Positions 34,500-45,575 of a stretch of DNA of 64,000 bases are shown here, in pieces. The stretch is from CBDBZL01 sp031399025 (lineage in GTDB: Bacteria; Pseudomonadota; Alphaproteobacteria; Sphingomonadales; Sphingomonadaceae). The stretch lies in NCBI GenBank assembly GCA_031399025.1, contig JANNOJ010000037.1:6627-70626 (forward strand), given 5' to 3'. The notes under the pieces were generated by a model. That model ran no database searches, was not told the origin of the DNA, and was given only the letters and a program-made list of their open reading frames with translations. The translations under genes and the position numbers were made by a program. Within the stretch, counting starts at the first letter, position 1; every line of letters starts with the position of its first letter.

Positions 34500-35915
34500 A
34501 TGCCGTCCTTGGCGCCGCTTGGCCGATCGGCGAAAGCTGTGGTTTGTTGCATCGTAGTTTGCATGCCGTTCCTTGCCGGTGGTTGTGCCTATCGGCCGCA
34601 GGTTACGCGAATGGCGGTCGACTACAACGAGTTCGTCGCCCAGACCACGAACCAGCAGACTGTTCTCAACATCCTGCGTGCCAGAGAACGCGAGCCAATG
34701 CATTTCACGAGCTTCTCGGAGGTGTTCGGCACCCTCAGTAGCACGGGAAGCGCTGCTCTGGGCGCCAGCTTCCCGGGCGATGGACGGACCATCGAGGCGA
34801 CCAGCGGCACCGAGGTGACCACGAACGGGGCCGGAACGCTCACCGAGACGGTCACAACTGCCGCGCGCACGCTTGGCGACAGCCTGGCGGACACCTCGTT
34901 TTCGCCCAGCCTGGGCGTCGAGGTAAGTTCGGGCACCGACTTTCGGATCGCCGCCAACGCCACCGACGATTTCTACCGCGGGATCCTGAGCCCGGTGTCC
35001 CCGGGTACGGTGATCCACTTCCTGCGCCAGGGGTATCCGGCCGACCTGTTGAGTCACCTGCTCGTCAGCCGCCTGGAGTTCTGGGTCAAACCCGAGCAAG
35101 GCGGCGACGAGGCGCAGCTGGTCTACCTCGCCACCCTGGACAATGATCCGGATAACCATGCCAAGGCCGCCGCCTTCGCCGCTGCCGTGCGCTGCCGCCC
35201 GCTCGATTACGGGGTCGAACGCAGCGTTGCGCGCAGGCTGCCCGTCTCCGACCTGTCCAAGATTCCCGAACTCCCCGAGGATCGCCTGCACCGCATTGAG
35301 CCCATACCGAATACCGCGTCAGCTTACGCGATTGAAATTCCCGAGGAGACCAGCTTCAGCCTGCAGCTGGCCGAGCGGGTGGAGGGCCAATGCGGGCTGC
35401 TCGATACATTGCTGAATGAGGCAGCAACCGCGCGGCGAGTCCCATTGGCGCTGACCTCGGGCGCAGTCGCGTCAGCTGCGGCCCTGGGCAGCGACTCCGC
35501 CGCTATCGACGGCAGCGATCTGCTCGCCGAAGACCCGCAAACCTCGCCGAGCCCTGGACTCGTCCGCTTTTCGGGGGAAAGCCTGGTCGTGGACGTAACG
35601 CTGCGCTCGGTGCACGGCATGCTCTATTATCTGGGCGAGTACGTCCGCGGCGAAAACGGTCCCCTGCTCGACGGAGATTGTTCCCAATGCCTGCCGATCC
35701 TTCGCGTAGTGCCGGCGAACGAGGTGCCACGCGACCAGCGCTTCGTCAGCGTCGTCTATCGCGGCGCGCGCTACAGCGTGCCCTTATCGGGCGCCGCGAT
35801 GCGCCCCGAGGCGGGCCGCAGTTCGCAGACCATCGACATCGTCCAACAGTTCCTCAACCTCAACCGGAAAGCGAGCGACCTGCCTTCCACGCCGCTGGTG
35901 CGGGTGGCCAACTGA
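34500..35915 (+). CDS. Large outer-membrane-type lipoprotein, unknown function
   Basis: A 471-residue protein from ATG 34500 with GGAGG seven bases upstream. The signal sequence ends in a lipobox LAGGC, so it is lipidated. The mature start has YNEFVAQTTNQQTVLNILRARER, a pattern seen in proteobacterial putative lipoproteins of similar size, then Ser/Thr-rich stretches and a C-terminal part with PILRVVPANEVPRDQRFVSV and IDIVQQFLNLNRKASDLP. Function unknown; likely envelope. Confidence 0.82.
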   Translation: MPSLAPLGRSAKAVVCCIVVCMPFLAGGCAYRPQVTRMAVDYNEFVAQTTNQQTVLNILRAREREPMHFTSFSEVFGTLSSTGSAALGASFPGDGRTIEATSGTEVTTNGAGTLTETVTTAARTLGDSLADTSFSPSLGVEVSSGTDFRIAANATDDFYRGILSPVSPGTVIHFLRQGYPADLLSHLLVSRLEFWVKPEQGGDEAQLVYLATLDNDPDNHAKAAAFAAAVRCRPLDYGVERSVARRLPVSDLSKIPELPEDRLHRIEPIPNTASAYAIEIPEETSFSLQLAERVEGQCGLLDTLLNEAATARRVPLALTSGAVASAAALGSDSAAIDGSDLLAEDPQTSPSPGLVRFSGESLVVDVTLRSVHGMLYYLGEYVRGENGPLLDGDCSQCLPILRVVPANEVPRDQRFVSVVYRGARYSVPLSGAAMRPEAGRSSQTIDIVQQFLNLNRKASDLPSTPLVRVAN

Positions 35916-35957
35916 GGCAAGCGCGCGCCGGTCCGGCGGGCTGAAAGACCAGAGGGA

Positions 35958-35990
35958 CGCGCCAAGCCAGCTGCTTGCGCGGCCCCCTTT
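35958..35990 (+). terminator. Probable terminator of the lipoprotein gene
   Basis: CGCG(C)CAAGC and GCTTGCGCG pair around a CAGCT loop, followed by GCCCCCTTT. One bulge and a short T tract make it moderate. Confidence 0.45.
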
Positions 35991-36011
35991 CATCATTGAT
36001 GGCGTGCTCGA

Positions 36012-38381
<2,370 letters not shown>

Positions 38382-38610
38382 GCGTTTGTCCTTCGGACCC
38401 GCGGGCCAGATTGCCCGGGCGGGGTTTGCTGCCGGGGAAATGCCGTCCCGGTCCGGTGTGGGGCCTGGTCCAGCCCCAAGGCCCCTCGCCGGATTGCGAA
38501 GGATACCCGATCTTGGTCCGCAGCCCGGACCTGGTCCGGGCGTTGGGCCGACTTGGTCGTACCTGGTGGCACGGGATACCGGATCAAGTCCGGCATAGCG
38601 GAATGCGAAA
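38382..38610 (-). promoter_or_regulatory. Structured rpsO-pnp intergenic leader
   Basis: The pnp 5' region contains several inverted repeats: CCCGGAC-CTG-GTCCGGG (38524-38540) and CCGGA-TCAAG-TCCGG (38579-38593), plus related GCCTGGTCCAG words around 38467. In enterobacteria the pnp leader folds into a hairpin cut by RNase III and PNPase for autocontrol. A similar role here is inference; the words also resemble dispersed intergenic repeats. Confidence 0.45.
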
Positions 38611-38632
38611 CGGCCCGCCGAAGCGGGCCGGG
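38608..38632 (-). terminator. rpsO terminator or attenuator hairpin
   Basis: On the minus strand CGGCCCGC-TTCG-GCGGGCCG (8 bp stem, UUCG-type tetraloop, 38611-38630) is followed by TTTCGCATT, ten bases after the rpsO stop. The T run is short, so partial read-through into pnp is plausible. Confidence 0.75.
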
Positions 38633-38640
38633 GCATCGGG

Positions 38641-38910
38641 TTACTTGCGCAGGCCCAGCTTCTGGATCAGCGCGTTGTAGCGGGCGAGATCCTCGCTCTT
38701 GAGATAGGCCAGCAGGCTGCGGCGCTTGTTGACCATCTTGAGCAGGCCGCGGCGCGAATGGTTGTCCTTCCTGTGGTCCTTGAAGTGCTCGGTGAGGTTG
38801 CGGATGCGCTCGGTGAGGATCGCGACCTGCACTTCGGGAGACCCGGTATCGCCGTTCGACACGGCGTTGGCCTGGATGATTTCCTGCTTCCTGACGGCGG
38901 TGACCGACAT
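38641..38910 (-). CDS. rpsO: Ribosomal protein S15
   Basis: An 89-residue protein with the S15 landmarks DTGSPEVQVAILTERIRNLTEH, HRKDNHSRRGLLKMVNKRR and LIQKLGLRK. It binds 16S rRNA in the small subunit. It lies 25 bases after truB and ahead of pnp, the conserved truB-rpsO-pnp order. Confidence 0.98.
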   Translation of the reverse strand: MSVTAVRKQEIIQANAVSNGDTGSPEVQVAILTERIRNLTEHFKDHRKDNHSRRGLLKMVNKRRSLLAYLKSEDLARYNALIQKLGLRK

Positions 38911-38935
38911 TCATGTACCTTTCGCAGCATCTGGT

Positions 38936-39982
38936 TCACAGGTTGAAGCCCCGCACGACCGTGGCCGTGCCTCCCGTCAGTTCCACCAATGCGACCGGAA
39001 CGCTGTCCAGTGTGGCGAGGTGGAGCCCGTCGGGATGGGGCAATCCGGAGACGACACGGCCCTGGCGGACCGCCTGCGCGCCATCCGGATCGAGGATGAG
39101 GGCCGGGATGCCGTCCAGCCCCGCCTCGAGCGGCAGGAGTATGTCTGATAGCGGCGCGCCCTTGCCGATTCCGGCCAGCCTGTCCAGCGAAATCGCTTGG
39201 CGCTCCCCGAACGGCCCGGCTCTTGTGCGCCGCAGGTAGCTGACATGGCCGACGGTGCTCAGCGCGCGGGCGATGTCGCGAGCGAGCGAGCGGATGTAGG
39301 TGCCCTTGCTGACGTGGGCGATGAGGGTGATGCTTTCAAGCAGGTCTTGGGTGAGGCCTGCATGAGCAGCGCAGCCTGCACTCACCTCTTCCTCGACCGG
39401 TCTTGCTGAACTTGTCGAGGCAGCGTTGTTGCCGGCCAACGCCGCCCCTGCAAACAAAGAAGGCCCCCTTCGGCCAAGCTCAGGACGGGTTTCGACAAGC
39501 TCGGGGCGAGCGGATATCTTCAAGTCGTGAATGATCACGCGCCGCTTGGCGAGCACCACCTCCGCGCCGGCGCGCGCCAGGTCGTAGGCGCGCTGCCCAG
39601 CCACCTTGAGTGCGGAGAAGGCCGGCGGAACCTGCTCGATCGCGCCCGTGAAACTCGGCAAGATTGCGGCGATGGTTGCCAGGGTCGGGCGCCGATCGCT
39701 GCGAGCAACCACCGAGCCTTGCGCATCGAGCGTGTCGGTCTCCTCGCCGAAGCGAAGCGTGAAGGCATAGGTCTTGTCGCTGTCGAGCATGCGGCCGGCC
39801 AGCTTGGTCGCCTCGCCCAGCGCGATCGGCAGGACACCCTCGGCGAGCGGGTCGAGCGTGCCGCCGTGGCCGACCTTGATGCGGCCGTGCCCGCCCGCGC
39901 GCAACTCCCGCTTCACTGCTCCCACCGCCTGGGTGGAGCCGAGCCCCCGGGGCTTATCGAGGATGATCCAGCCGTGGGGCAC
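38936..39982 (-). CDS. truB: tRNA pseudouridine-55 synthase TruB with an internal insertion
   Basis: A 348-residue protein from GTG 39982 (PHGWIILDKPRGLGSTQAV follows), which makes pseudouridine 55 in the T-loop of tRNA. Catalytic Asp is in GHGGTLDPLAEGVLPI; KTYAFTLRFGEETDTLD and HVSKGTYIRSLARDIA are family motifs. Between IHDLKI and LIAHVSKGTYIRS, where TruB has only a short connection, there are about 50 extra residues (ARPELVETRPELGRRG...). This insert is coded by a copy of a repeat element also found at 53034-53146, and the frame stays open. Confidence 0.93.
   Translation of the reverse strand: MPHGWIILDKPRGLGSTQAVGAVKRELRAGGHGRIKVGHGGTLDPLAEGVLPIALGEATKLAGRMLDSDKTYAFTLRFGEETDTLDAQGSVVARSDRRPTLATIAAILPSFTGAIEQVPPAFSALKVAGQRAYDLARAGAEVVLAKRRVIIHDLKISARPELVETRPELGRRGPSLFAGAALAGNNAASTSSARPVEEEVSAGCAAHAGLTQDLLESITLIAHVSKGTYIRSLARDIARALSTVGHVSYLRRTRAGPFGERQAISLDRLAGIGKGAPLSDILLPLEAGLDGIPALILDPDGAQAVRQGRVVSGLPHPDGLHLATLDSVPVALVELTGGTATVVRGFNL
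39399..39513. repeat. Dispersed repeat element copy A (inside truB)
   Basis: An approximately 115-base element bounded by GAACTTGTCGA on the left and CGGCCAAGCTCAGGACG, TTTCGACAAGCTCGGGGCGAG on the right. It aligns along its length with copy B at 53034-53146 and shares AAGCTCAGGAC with the short copy C at 40873. It is read in frame by truB. Confidence 0.75.
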
Positions 39983-40013
39983 GGGAGCAGGCGCTAGCGG
40001 GCCGGCGCGCGGC

Positions 40014-40700
40014 TCACCCGCCGGCGACGAGCGTGGCCAGCGACACATACCGCTCGCGCACCCATTCGGCCGGGGGCAGGATGACGTTCTCGATGATGCC
40101 CAGGCCCGGGAAAGCCCAAGGGATGACGAGGAGCAGCACGAACAGCAGCGGGAACCCGAGCGGGCGCAGCCGGTCGTAGGCGGCGGCGGCGCGCGGCGGC
40201 AGCAGGCCCTCGACGATGTGCGAGCCATCGAACGGCGGCAGGGGCAGGAGGTTGAACAGCGCGAGCACGATGTTGATCCACAGGAAGCTCTGCAGGCCGT
40301 AAACGAACAGCCCCAGCCCGCCCGGGGGCGCGGTGGTGAGCGCGCCGGGGATGAGGCCGAGCGCGATGGCGGCCAGCGCGGCGAGCACGAAATTGGTGCC
40401 CGGACCGGCCGCCGCGACCGCCATCATGCCGAAGCGGGGGTTGTCGAGCCGATCCTTGTCGATCGGCACCGGCTTGGCCCAGCCGAATGGTGGCAGGCCG
40501 GCCAGCGCCAGGCCGCCGGGCAGGATGATGGTGCCGACCGGATCGACATGGCGCAGCGGATTGAGGCTCAGGCGCCGGCTCTCCTTGGCGGTAGGATCGC
40601 CCAGCATCAGCGCCGTCCAGCCGTGCGCCACTTCGTGGAACACGATTGCGACGATAAGACCGGGGACCAGGACGAGCGCGAGTAGGAGGGTTTCGGACAT
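40014..40700 (-). CDS. Site-2-protease-like M50 membrane metalloprotease
   Basis: A 228-residue integral membrane protein. The zinc motif is in IVAIVFHEVAHGWTALMLGD (HExxH), and the second site in LFNLLPLPPFDGSHI (N..P..P.DG). It has five or six hydrophobic segments, among them LLLALVLVPGLIVAIVF, FVLAALAAIALGLIPG, and FPLLFVLLLVIPWAF. This is the small rhomboid-like-length S2P group often found as YwhC/SpoIVFB relatives. It sits between rbfA and truB, 31 bases ahead of truB, so it likely shares the operon. Confidence 0.9.
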   Translation of the reverse strand: MSETLLLALVLVPGLIVAIVFHEVAHGWTALMLGDPTAKESRRLSLNPLRHVDPVGTIILPGGLALAGLPPFGWAKPVPIDKDRLDNPRFGMMAVAAAGPGTNFVLAALAAIALGLIPGALTTAPPGGLGLFVYGLQSFLWINIVLALFNLLPLPPFDGSHIVEGLLPPRAAAAYDRLRPLGFPLLFVLLLVIPWAFPGLGIIENVILPPAEWVRERYVSLATLVAGG

Positions 40701-40861
40701 GGGTTCCTGGACAGGAGCGGGGAGTTCGCGCTGCTGTGCCCGGTGTAGATGGGGTTGGGTTGATGCGGGGTAAAGGTGGGGGTGGGTAGGGACCTCGCTC
40801 GCTGAAGTTCCTCTCGCTCTCTTGGCTCGTCGAACGGCTGTCCTTCCTGGCGGTGATTGAA

Positions 40862-40907
40862 CAGGAAAGCAGTCCTTCGACAAGCTCAGGACGAGCGGAA
40901 TGCTTTC
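40862..40907. repeat. Short repeat copy C with flanking inverted repeat
   Basis: CCTTCGACAAGCTCAGGACGAGCGG (25 bases, 40873-40897) has the right-end words of the repeat element. It is flanked by GAAAGCA and TGCTTTC (7-base perfect inverted arms), so the whole could form a hairpin in the rbfA-M50 intergenic gap. Confidence 0.6.
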
Positions 40908-40949
40908 TTGTGCAGGCGCTATACCGTTGGTTGGCTGACCAGCTTGGTC

Positions 40950-41351
40950 CTATTCCGCCCCCTCCCCCAGATCGCGGGCGACGCGCGGGTCGGCCAGCAG
41001 CTGCTCGATGCGACTCGCCTCGTCGAAACTGTCGTCGGGCTGGAAGCGCAGCTTTGGCGCGAACTTGAGGCCCAGGCGCTGCGCCACCTCGCGCTGGAAG
41101 AAGGCGGTGTTGACCTGCAGCGCCTTGACCACCGGCCCCTCGTGCTGCCCCAGCAGCGGCTTGACGAAGACCTTGGCGATCCGCAGGTCGGGCGACATGC
41201 GCACCTCGGTGACGCTGACTGTCGCGGCCGAGAGCGTATCGTCGTGCACCTCGCCGCGGGTGAGCAGCTCGGAGAGGATATGGCGCACCCGCTCGCCCAC
41301 CTTGAGCAGGCGGACCGAGGCGTCTTCGGGTGTGGCGGGAGTGCGGGGCAT
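40950..41351 (-). CDS. rbfA: Ribosome-binding factor A
   Basis: A 133-residue protein with the RbfA KH-like fold: VRLLKVGERVRHILSELLTRGE, LSAATVSVTEVRMSPDLRIAKVFV, and LKFAPKLRFQPDDSFDEASRIEQLL. It matures the 16S rRNA 5' end. ATG 41351 fits the family better than the longer open frame from 41468. It normally follows infB; here an opposite-strand gene separates them. Confidence 0.95.
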   Translation of the reverse strand: MPRTPATPEDASVRLLKVGERVRHILSELLTRGEVHDDTLSAATVSVTEVRMSPDLRIAKVFVKPLLGQHEGPVVKALQVNTAFFQREVAQRLGLKFAPKLRFQPDDSFDEASRIEQLLADPRVARDLGEGAE

Positions 41352-41521
41352 CAGAGTTCCATAGTCTCGGCGATCCTGCGGATCGAGCGCAGGCGGCGAC
41401 GGTAAGTCGGCATCCGCCGCCGCCCGGATGAACCCGCGACAATAGGCGACAAGATACGACGGAGCCATAGGGGCGCGCCGAGCGTCCTGCCTATATCAAA
41501 CGTGAATCAAGGAGCATCACC

Positions 41522-41968
41522 ATGAGGAAAGTCCTCATCGCACTTCTGGCCACCAGTCTCTTGCTGCCGGGAGCGGCCCATGCCGCAAGCACCGCCGTGC
41601 AGGAGCGCGACCGCCCGGCCCAGTCCGAGCGCGAAGGCGTGCGGGATGGTCATGGCCGCAACCAAAACACCGGCCGCCGGGACGACCGGGTCCAGGACAA
41701 CCAGCCGCGCACTTCCAGGAACCAGATCCAGGATAGGCGCGAAATTGCGGCGACCAGGAACAGGCCAAGCGCCTCCACGCACCGCTTCGCCAAGGGCGAG
41801 CGCTTCGACCGGTCGCGGGCGGAGAACTACCGCCGGGTGAGCTACAGGGAGAACCGCCGCCTTTCGCCCCCGCCGCGCGGGCATGTCTGGGTGCGATCGG
41901 GTCAGGACGTGCTGCTGGTGCGGCTGAGCGACAACGTCGTACGTAACATTATCAGCGGGCTGTACTGA
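41522..41968 (+). CDS. RcnB-like small periplasmic protein
   Basis: A 148-residue protein with a clean signal peptide (VLIALLATSLLLPGAAHA) and a very basic, Arg/Asn/Gln-rich middle (RNQNTGRRDDRVQDNQPRTS). The C-terminal GHVWVRSGQDVLLVRLSDNVV matches the RcnB/YohN family, associated with nickel/cobalt homeostasis or unknown envelope stress. AAGGAG precedes ATG 41522. It sits on the plus strand between infB and rbfA and has its own terminator. Confidence 0.85.
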   Translation: MRKVLIALLATSLLLPGAAHAASTAVQERDRPAQSEREGVRDGHGRNQNTGRRDDRVQDNQPRTSRNQIQDRREIAATRNRPSASTHRFAKGERFDRSRAENYRRVSYRENRRLSPPPRGHVWVRSGQDVLLVRLSDNVVRNIISGLY

Positions 41969-41990
41969 TCCAGGCACCACGCACGTCGAT

Positions 41991-42024
41991 AAGGGGCCGC
42001 GCTTGGTGCGGCCCCCTTTTTCTT
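41991..42024 (+). terminator. Strong intrinsic terminator after the RcnB-like gene
   Basis: GGGGCCGC (41993-42000), loop GCTTGGT, GCGGCCCC (42008-42015), then CTTTTTCTT. An 8-bp GC stem with a T run in the right place, 24 bases past the stop. Confidence 0.88.
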
Positions 42025-42095
42025 GCCAGCGGCGGGCAACGCGTGCGCGGTGTTCAATCTCACCAACCGCAGGAGCCAAGCCGTCTGCCGGCAAG

Positions 42096-44777
42096 CTAGA
42101 GCGTCCGCTCGCGCTCCTCCACGGAGAACACCTCGAGGCTGTCGCCTTCCTTGATGTCGTTGGTGTCGGCCAGGACCACGCCGCATTCCAGCCCTGAGCG
42201 AACCTCGTCGACATCGTCCTTGAACCGCCTGAGCGAGGCGATGGTGGTGGCCGAGACGATGACGTCGTTGCGGGTGAGGCGGGCGTGGAGCCCCTTGCGG
42301 ATGGCGCCTTCGGTGACCAGCAAGCCGGCCGCCTTGTCGCGCTTGCCCGCGGGGAACACCGCCTTGACCTCGGCGCGGCCCAGCACGGTCTCGATCCGCT
42401 CGGGGCCGAGTTCGCCCGCCATCTGCTTGGCGATCTCCTCGGTGAGGTGGTAGATCACGTCGTAATACAGCAGCGCCACCTTGTCGCGCTCGAGCAGCTT
42501 GCGCGCATTGGCGTTGGGCCGGACATTGAAGCCGATGATCGGCGCGCCCGAGGCGGCGGCCAGCACCACGTCGCTCTCGGTAATGGCGCCCACGCCCGAA
42601 TTGAGGATGCGCACCTTGATCTCGTCGGTCGAGAGCGCATGCAGCGCGGTGCTGATCGCCTCCGCCGAACCCTGGACGTCGGCCTTCACCACCACCGGGA
42701 ACTCGATGAGGTCGCTGCTGAGCCCGGCGAACATGGTGTCCAGGTTGGCGGGCGCAGTGGCGGTGCGCTTGGCGGTGGCCTGCGCCTGGCGGTATTCGGC
42801 CACCTCGCGCGCGCGCTGCTCGTTCTCGACGACGGTGAGCTGGTCGCCGGCATTGGGCACGCCGCCCAGCCCGAGCACCTCGACCGGCACTGACGGCCCG
42901 GCCTCGGTGACCTGCTTGCCCTTGTCGTCGACCAGCGCGCGCACGCGGCCGCTCTGGGTCCCGACCACGAAGGCATCGCCCTTCTTCAGCGTGCCGCGAT
43001 TGACCAGCACGGTGGCGACCGGGCCGCGGCCCTTGTCGAGCTTGGCCTCGATGACGGTGGCCTCGGCCTCGCGGTCGGGATTGGCCTTCAGCTCCATGAG
43101 CTCGGCCTGGAGCAGGATCTTCTCGATCAGCTCGTCGAGCCCGAGCTTGTTCTTGGCCGAAACCTCGACGTCCTGCACGTCGCCCGACATCTCCTCGACC
43201 ACGATGTCGTGCTCGAGCAATCGTTCGCGCACGCGCTTGGGGTTGGCCTCGTGCTTGTCGATCTTGTTGATCGCCACGATCATCGGCACGCCCGCCGCCT
43301 TGGTGTGATTGATGGCCTCCACCGTCTGGGGCATGATGCCATCGTCGGCCGCCACCACCAGCACGACGATGTCGGTGACGTTGGCGCCGCGCGCGCGCAT
43401 CTGGCTGAAGGCGGCGTGGCCGGGCGTATCGAGGAAGGTGAGCTTCTGCCCCTTCTCCTTGCCCGAGCCCTTGGTGGTGATCTGGTAGGCGCCGATGTGC
43501 TGGGTGATCCCGCCCGCCTCGCCGCGCACCACGTCGGTGCCGCGCAGGGCATCGAGCAGGCTCGTCTTGCCATGATCGACATGGCCCATGATGGTGACCA
43601 CCGGCGGCCGGGGCACCTGGGTCTCGTCGGCGTCGGCTTCCGTCTCCTGGATGTCGACATCGCTTGCGGACACGCGGGTGATGTTGTGGCCGAATTCCTC
43701 GACCAGCAGCTCGGCGGTATCCTGGTCGATGGTCTGGTTGACGGTGACCATCATGTCCATGTTGAACAGCGCCTTCACCAGGTCCGCGCCCTTCTCGGCC
43801 ATGCGATTGGCGAGTTCCTGCACGGTGATCGCCTCGGGGACGACCACGTCGCGCACCTGCTTTTCGCGCGCACGGGACTGGCCGCCCGAATGCGCGCGGC
43901 GTTCCTTCTCGCGGGCGCGCTTGAGCGCCGCGAGGCTGCGGGCGCGGGCGCCCTCGTCCTCGTTCAGCGCCTTGCTGACGGTGAGCTTGCCGCCGCGGCG
44001 TTTCTCGTGGTCGCTGATCCGCTCGGGGCGGACGGCGAGCTTCTTTTCTTCCTTGCGCCGTTCGGCGGGGCGCTTGGCCTCAGGCCGCTCGACGGGGGTG
44101 AACCGGCGGGGCGTCGGCGCCGCGTCGGCGCCGGCCTCCCCGGGCGCCGCCTCGCCCACCGGGGCCTCGCCCGCTGGCATGTCGGCGGCTGGAGCTGCCG
44201 AGCCCGAAGCGGAAGCGGGCGCGGCGTCGGGCGATGCCGGAGCGGCGGGCTGGGAGGCGAGCGCCTCGGCCTGCGGCTCGGTCGCGGGCTGATCCTCGGG
44301 GTGGCGGCCCTCCTCGGCCCGAAGGCGTTCCGCCTCGGCCGCGCGGTTGCGCTCTTCCTCCTCGCGGCGGCGGGATTCCTCGCCGGTGCGCAGGCGGTCC
44401 TCTTCAGCCTCGCGCTGGAGGCGGCGGGTGCGCTCCTGCGGGGTCTCGCCGGAGGGAGCGACGCGCGGGAGCGCGGGTTGCGGCGGGGGAGGATCGGCTC
44501 GCGCGGCAGCGGGGGCGGGAGCAGCGGCCCGCACCGGCGCGGGAGCGGGAGCGGCAGCGGCCGACGCGGTATGCGCTGTCGTGAGCGCCGCTACGGGCGC
44601 CGCCGCCGGTGCCTCAGCCTCGCCCGGCCGCGTCAGCTTGCGGCGCCGCTTCACCTCGACCGCCACCTTGTTGGTGCGGCCGTGACTGAAGGTCTGTTTG
44701 ACTTCGCCGGCCTCGACCGACCGCTTGAGCCCAAGCGGCTTGAGGGTCCTGGTCGGCGTGGTGTCGCTATCGCTCAT
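42096..44777 (-). CDS. infB: Translation initiation factor IF-2
   Basis: An 893-residue GTPase placing initiator tRNA on the ribosome. G1 is MGHVDHGKTSLLDALR, G3 FLDTPGHAAFSQMRARG, G4 VAINKID. The N-terminal third is a long low-complexity Ala/Pro/Glu region (many AAPAPAP and EEERNRAAEAER stretches), followed by the IF2_N segment VQELANRMAEKGADLVKALF. The C-terminal domains end SLEVFSVEERERTL. It follows ylxR by 39 bases in the nusA operon. Confidence 0.98.
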   Translation of the reverse strand: MSDSDTTPTRTLKPLGLKRSVEAGEVKQTFSHGRTNKVAVEVKRRRKLTRPGEAEAPAAAPVAALTTAHTASAAAAPAPAPVRAAAPAPAAARADPPPPQPALPRVAPSGETPQERTRRLQREAEEDRLRTGEESRRREEEERNRAAEAERLRAEEGRHPEDQPATEPQAEALASQPAAPASPDAAPASASGSAAPAADMPAGEAPVGEAAPGEAGADAAPTPRRFTPVERPEAKRPAERRKEEKKLAVRPERISDHEKRRGGKLTVSKALNEDEGARARSLAALKRAREKERRAHSGGQSRAREKQVRDVVVPEAITVQELANRMAEKGADLVKALFNMDMMVTVNQTIDQDTAELLVEEFGHNITRVSASDVDIQETEADADETQVPRPPVVTIMGHVDHGKTSLLDALRGTDVVRGEAGGITQHIGAYQITTKGSGKEKGQKLTFLDTPGHAAFSQMRARGANVTDIVVLVVAADDGIMPQTVEAINHTKAAGVPMIVAINKIDKHEANPKRVRERLLEHDIVVEEMSGDVQDVEVSAKNKLGLDELIEKILLQAELMELKANPDREAEATVIEAKLDKGRGPVATVLVNRGTLKKGDAFVVGTQSGRVRALVDDKGKQVTEAGPSVPVEVLGLGGVPNAGDQLTVVENEQRAREVAEYRQAQATAKRTATAPANLDTMFAGLSSDLIEFPVVVKADVQGSAEAISTALHALSTDEIKVRILNSGVGAITESDVVLAAASGAPIIGFNVRPNANARKLLERDKVALLYYDVIYHLTEEIAKQMAGELGPERIETVLGRAEVKAVFPAGKRDKAAGLLVTEGAIRKGLHARLTRNDVIVSATTIASLRRFKDDVDEVRSGLECGVVLADTNDIKEGDSLEVFSVEERERTL

Positions 44778-44816
44778 AAAGTCTCAACATTCCTACAAGT
44801 ACCGCTGATCGCGGGA

Positions 44817-45575
44817 TCATGTCGACAAGCTCGCCACCGAGCCCGCCGGCCCGCCATTGCCGAGCGCCCGATCGTGCTCGGGGCCGGAGGCGGTGAAGTT
44901 CAGCAGACGCCGCAGCACATCCGCGATCCGCTGCGCCGAGGCAGCGTCCGCCAGCGCCAGATGGACCACATTGTCGCGGCCCAATGCCACAGACAGGGCG
45001 GCGCGGTCCAGTGGCAGCCGCTCGCCCGCGAGCCCGGTGCCCTCCGCCTCGTGCCCGACGCGCAGCGCCTGGTCGAGCTTGCGGCTGCCATCGGCGCTGG
45101 CATCGGCGGCGTGGTAGAGCGCGGCGACCTGGCCGGTGCGCGCGGCGCGCTCGATCCGGTCGGAGCCCAAGATAAGGTGGCCGGCGCGCATTGCGAGGCC
45201 CAGGCGCTGCACCAACGCGCGGGCGAGCGCGGCCTCGACCAGGCCGGGCAGGTCGGCCGGCAGCCGCGGGCGCACGCCCTTAAAGGCACGCACGAGCGCG
45301 CCGGTCAGCTTGCCGCTGTCCTGCGCCGCCTTGAGCGCGGCCTTGTCGACGCCGATCCACGCGCCGCGGCCCGGGGCACGGGCGAGCGGATCGGGCAGCA
45401 CGTCGCAGGCGCCATCGGCCTCGGCGGGGGAGAGCGCCAGGCGCACGAGTTCGTCGCGCCCGGCGTGGCGCCCGGTGAGGATGCAGCGGCGCTCGGGCCC
45501 CTCGCGGGCACCCGGCGGCGCGCCGCCCTCGGCCGCGATGTCGGCGGCTAGCGGGTCATTGCGAGGAGTCCGCAC
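44817..45575 (-). CDS. YlxR (DUF448) fused to an L7Ae/L30e-like domain
   Basis: A 252-residue protein. Residues ~22-105 are YlxR: RRCILTGRHAGRDELVRLALSP and GRGAWIGVDKAALKAA, where the family has RxCxxxR and GRGAY. Residues ~120-230 (GLVEAALARALVQRLGLAMRAG, RKLDQALRVGHEAEG) look like an L7Ae-type RNA-binding fold; this fusion is usual in alphaproteobacteria, where the two are separate in Gram-positives. The start overlaps the nusA end by 20 bases. Probably an RNA-binding factor linked to NusA. Confidence 0.9.
   Translation of the reverse strand: MRTPRNDPLAADIAAEGGAPPGAREGPERRCILTGRHAGRDELVRLALSPAEADGACDVLPDPLARAPGRGAWIGVDKAALKAAQDSGKLTGALVRAFKGVRPRLPADLPGLVEAALARALVQRLGLAMRAGHLILGSDRIERAARTGQVAALYHAADASADGSRKLDQALRVGHEAEGTGLAGERLPLDRAALSVALGRDNVVHLALADAASAQRIADVLRRLLNFTASGPEHDRALGNGGPAGSVASLST

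Noticed and set aside
40862..40907. Intrinsic terminator for rbfA
   Set aside because: The 7-base arms are far apart (about 28-base loop) and no T run follows; it fits better as part of the dispersed repeat.
43209..45551. A 780-codon plus-strand open frame
   Set aside because: Antisense to infB and ylxR; no family resemblance.
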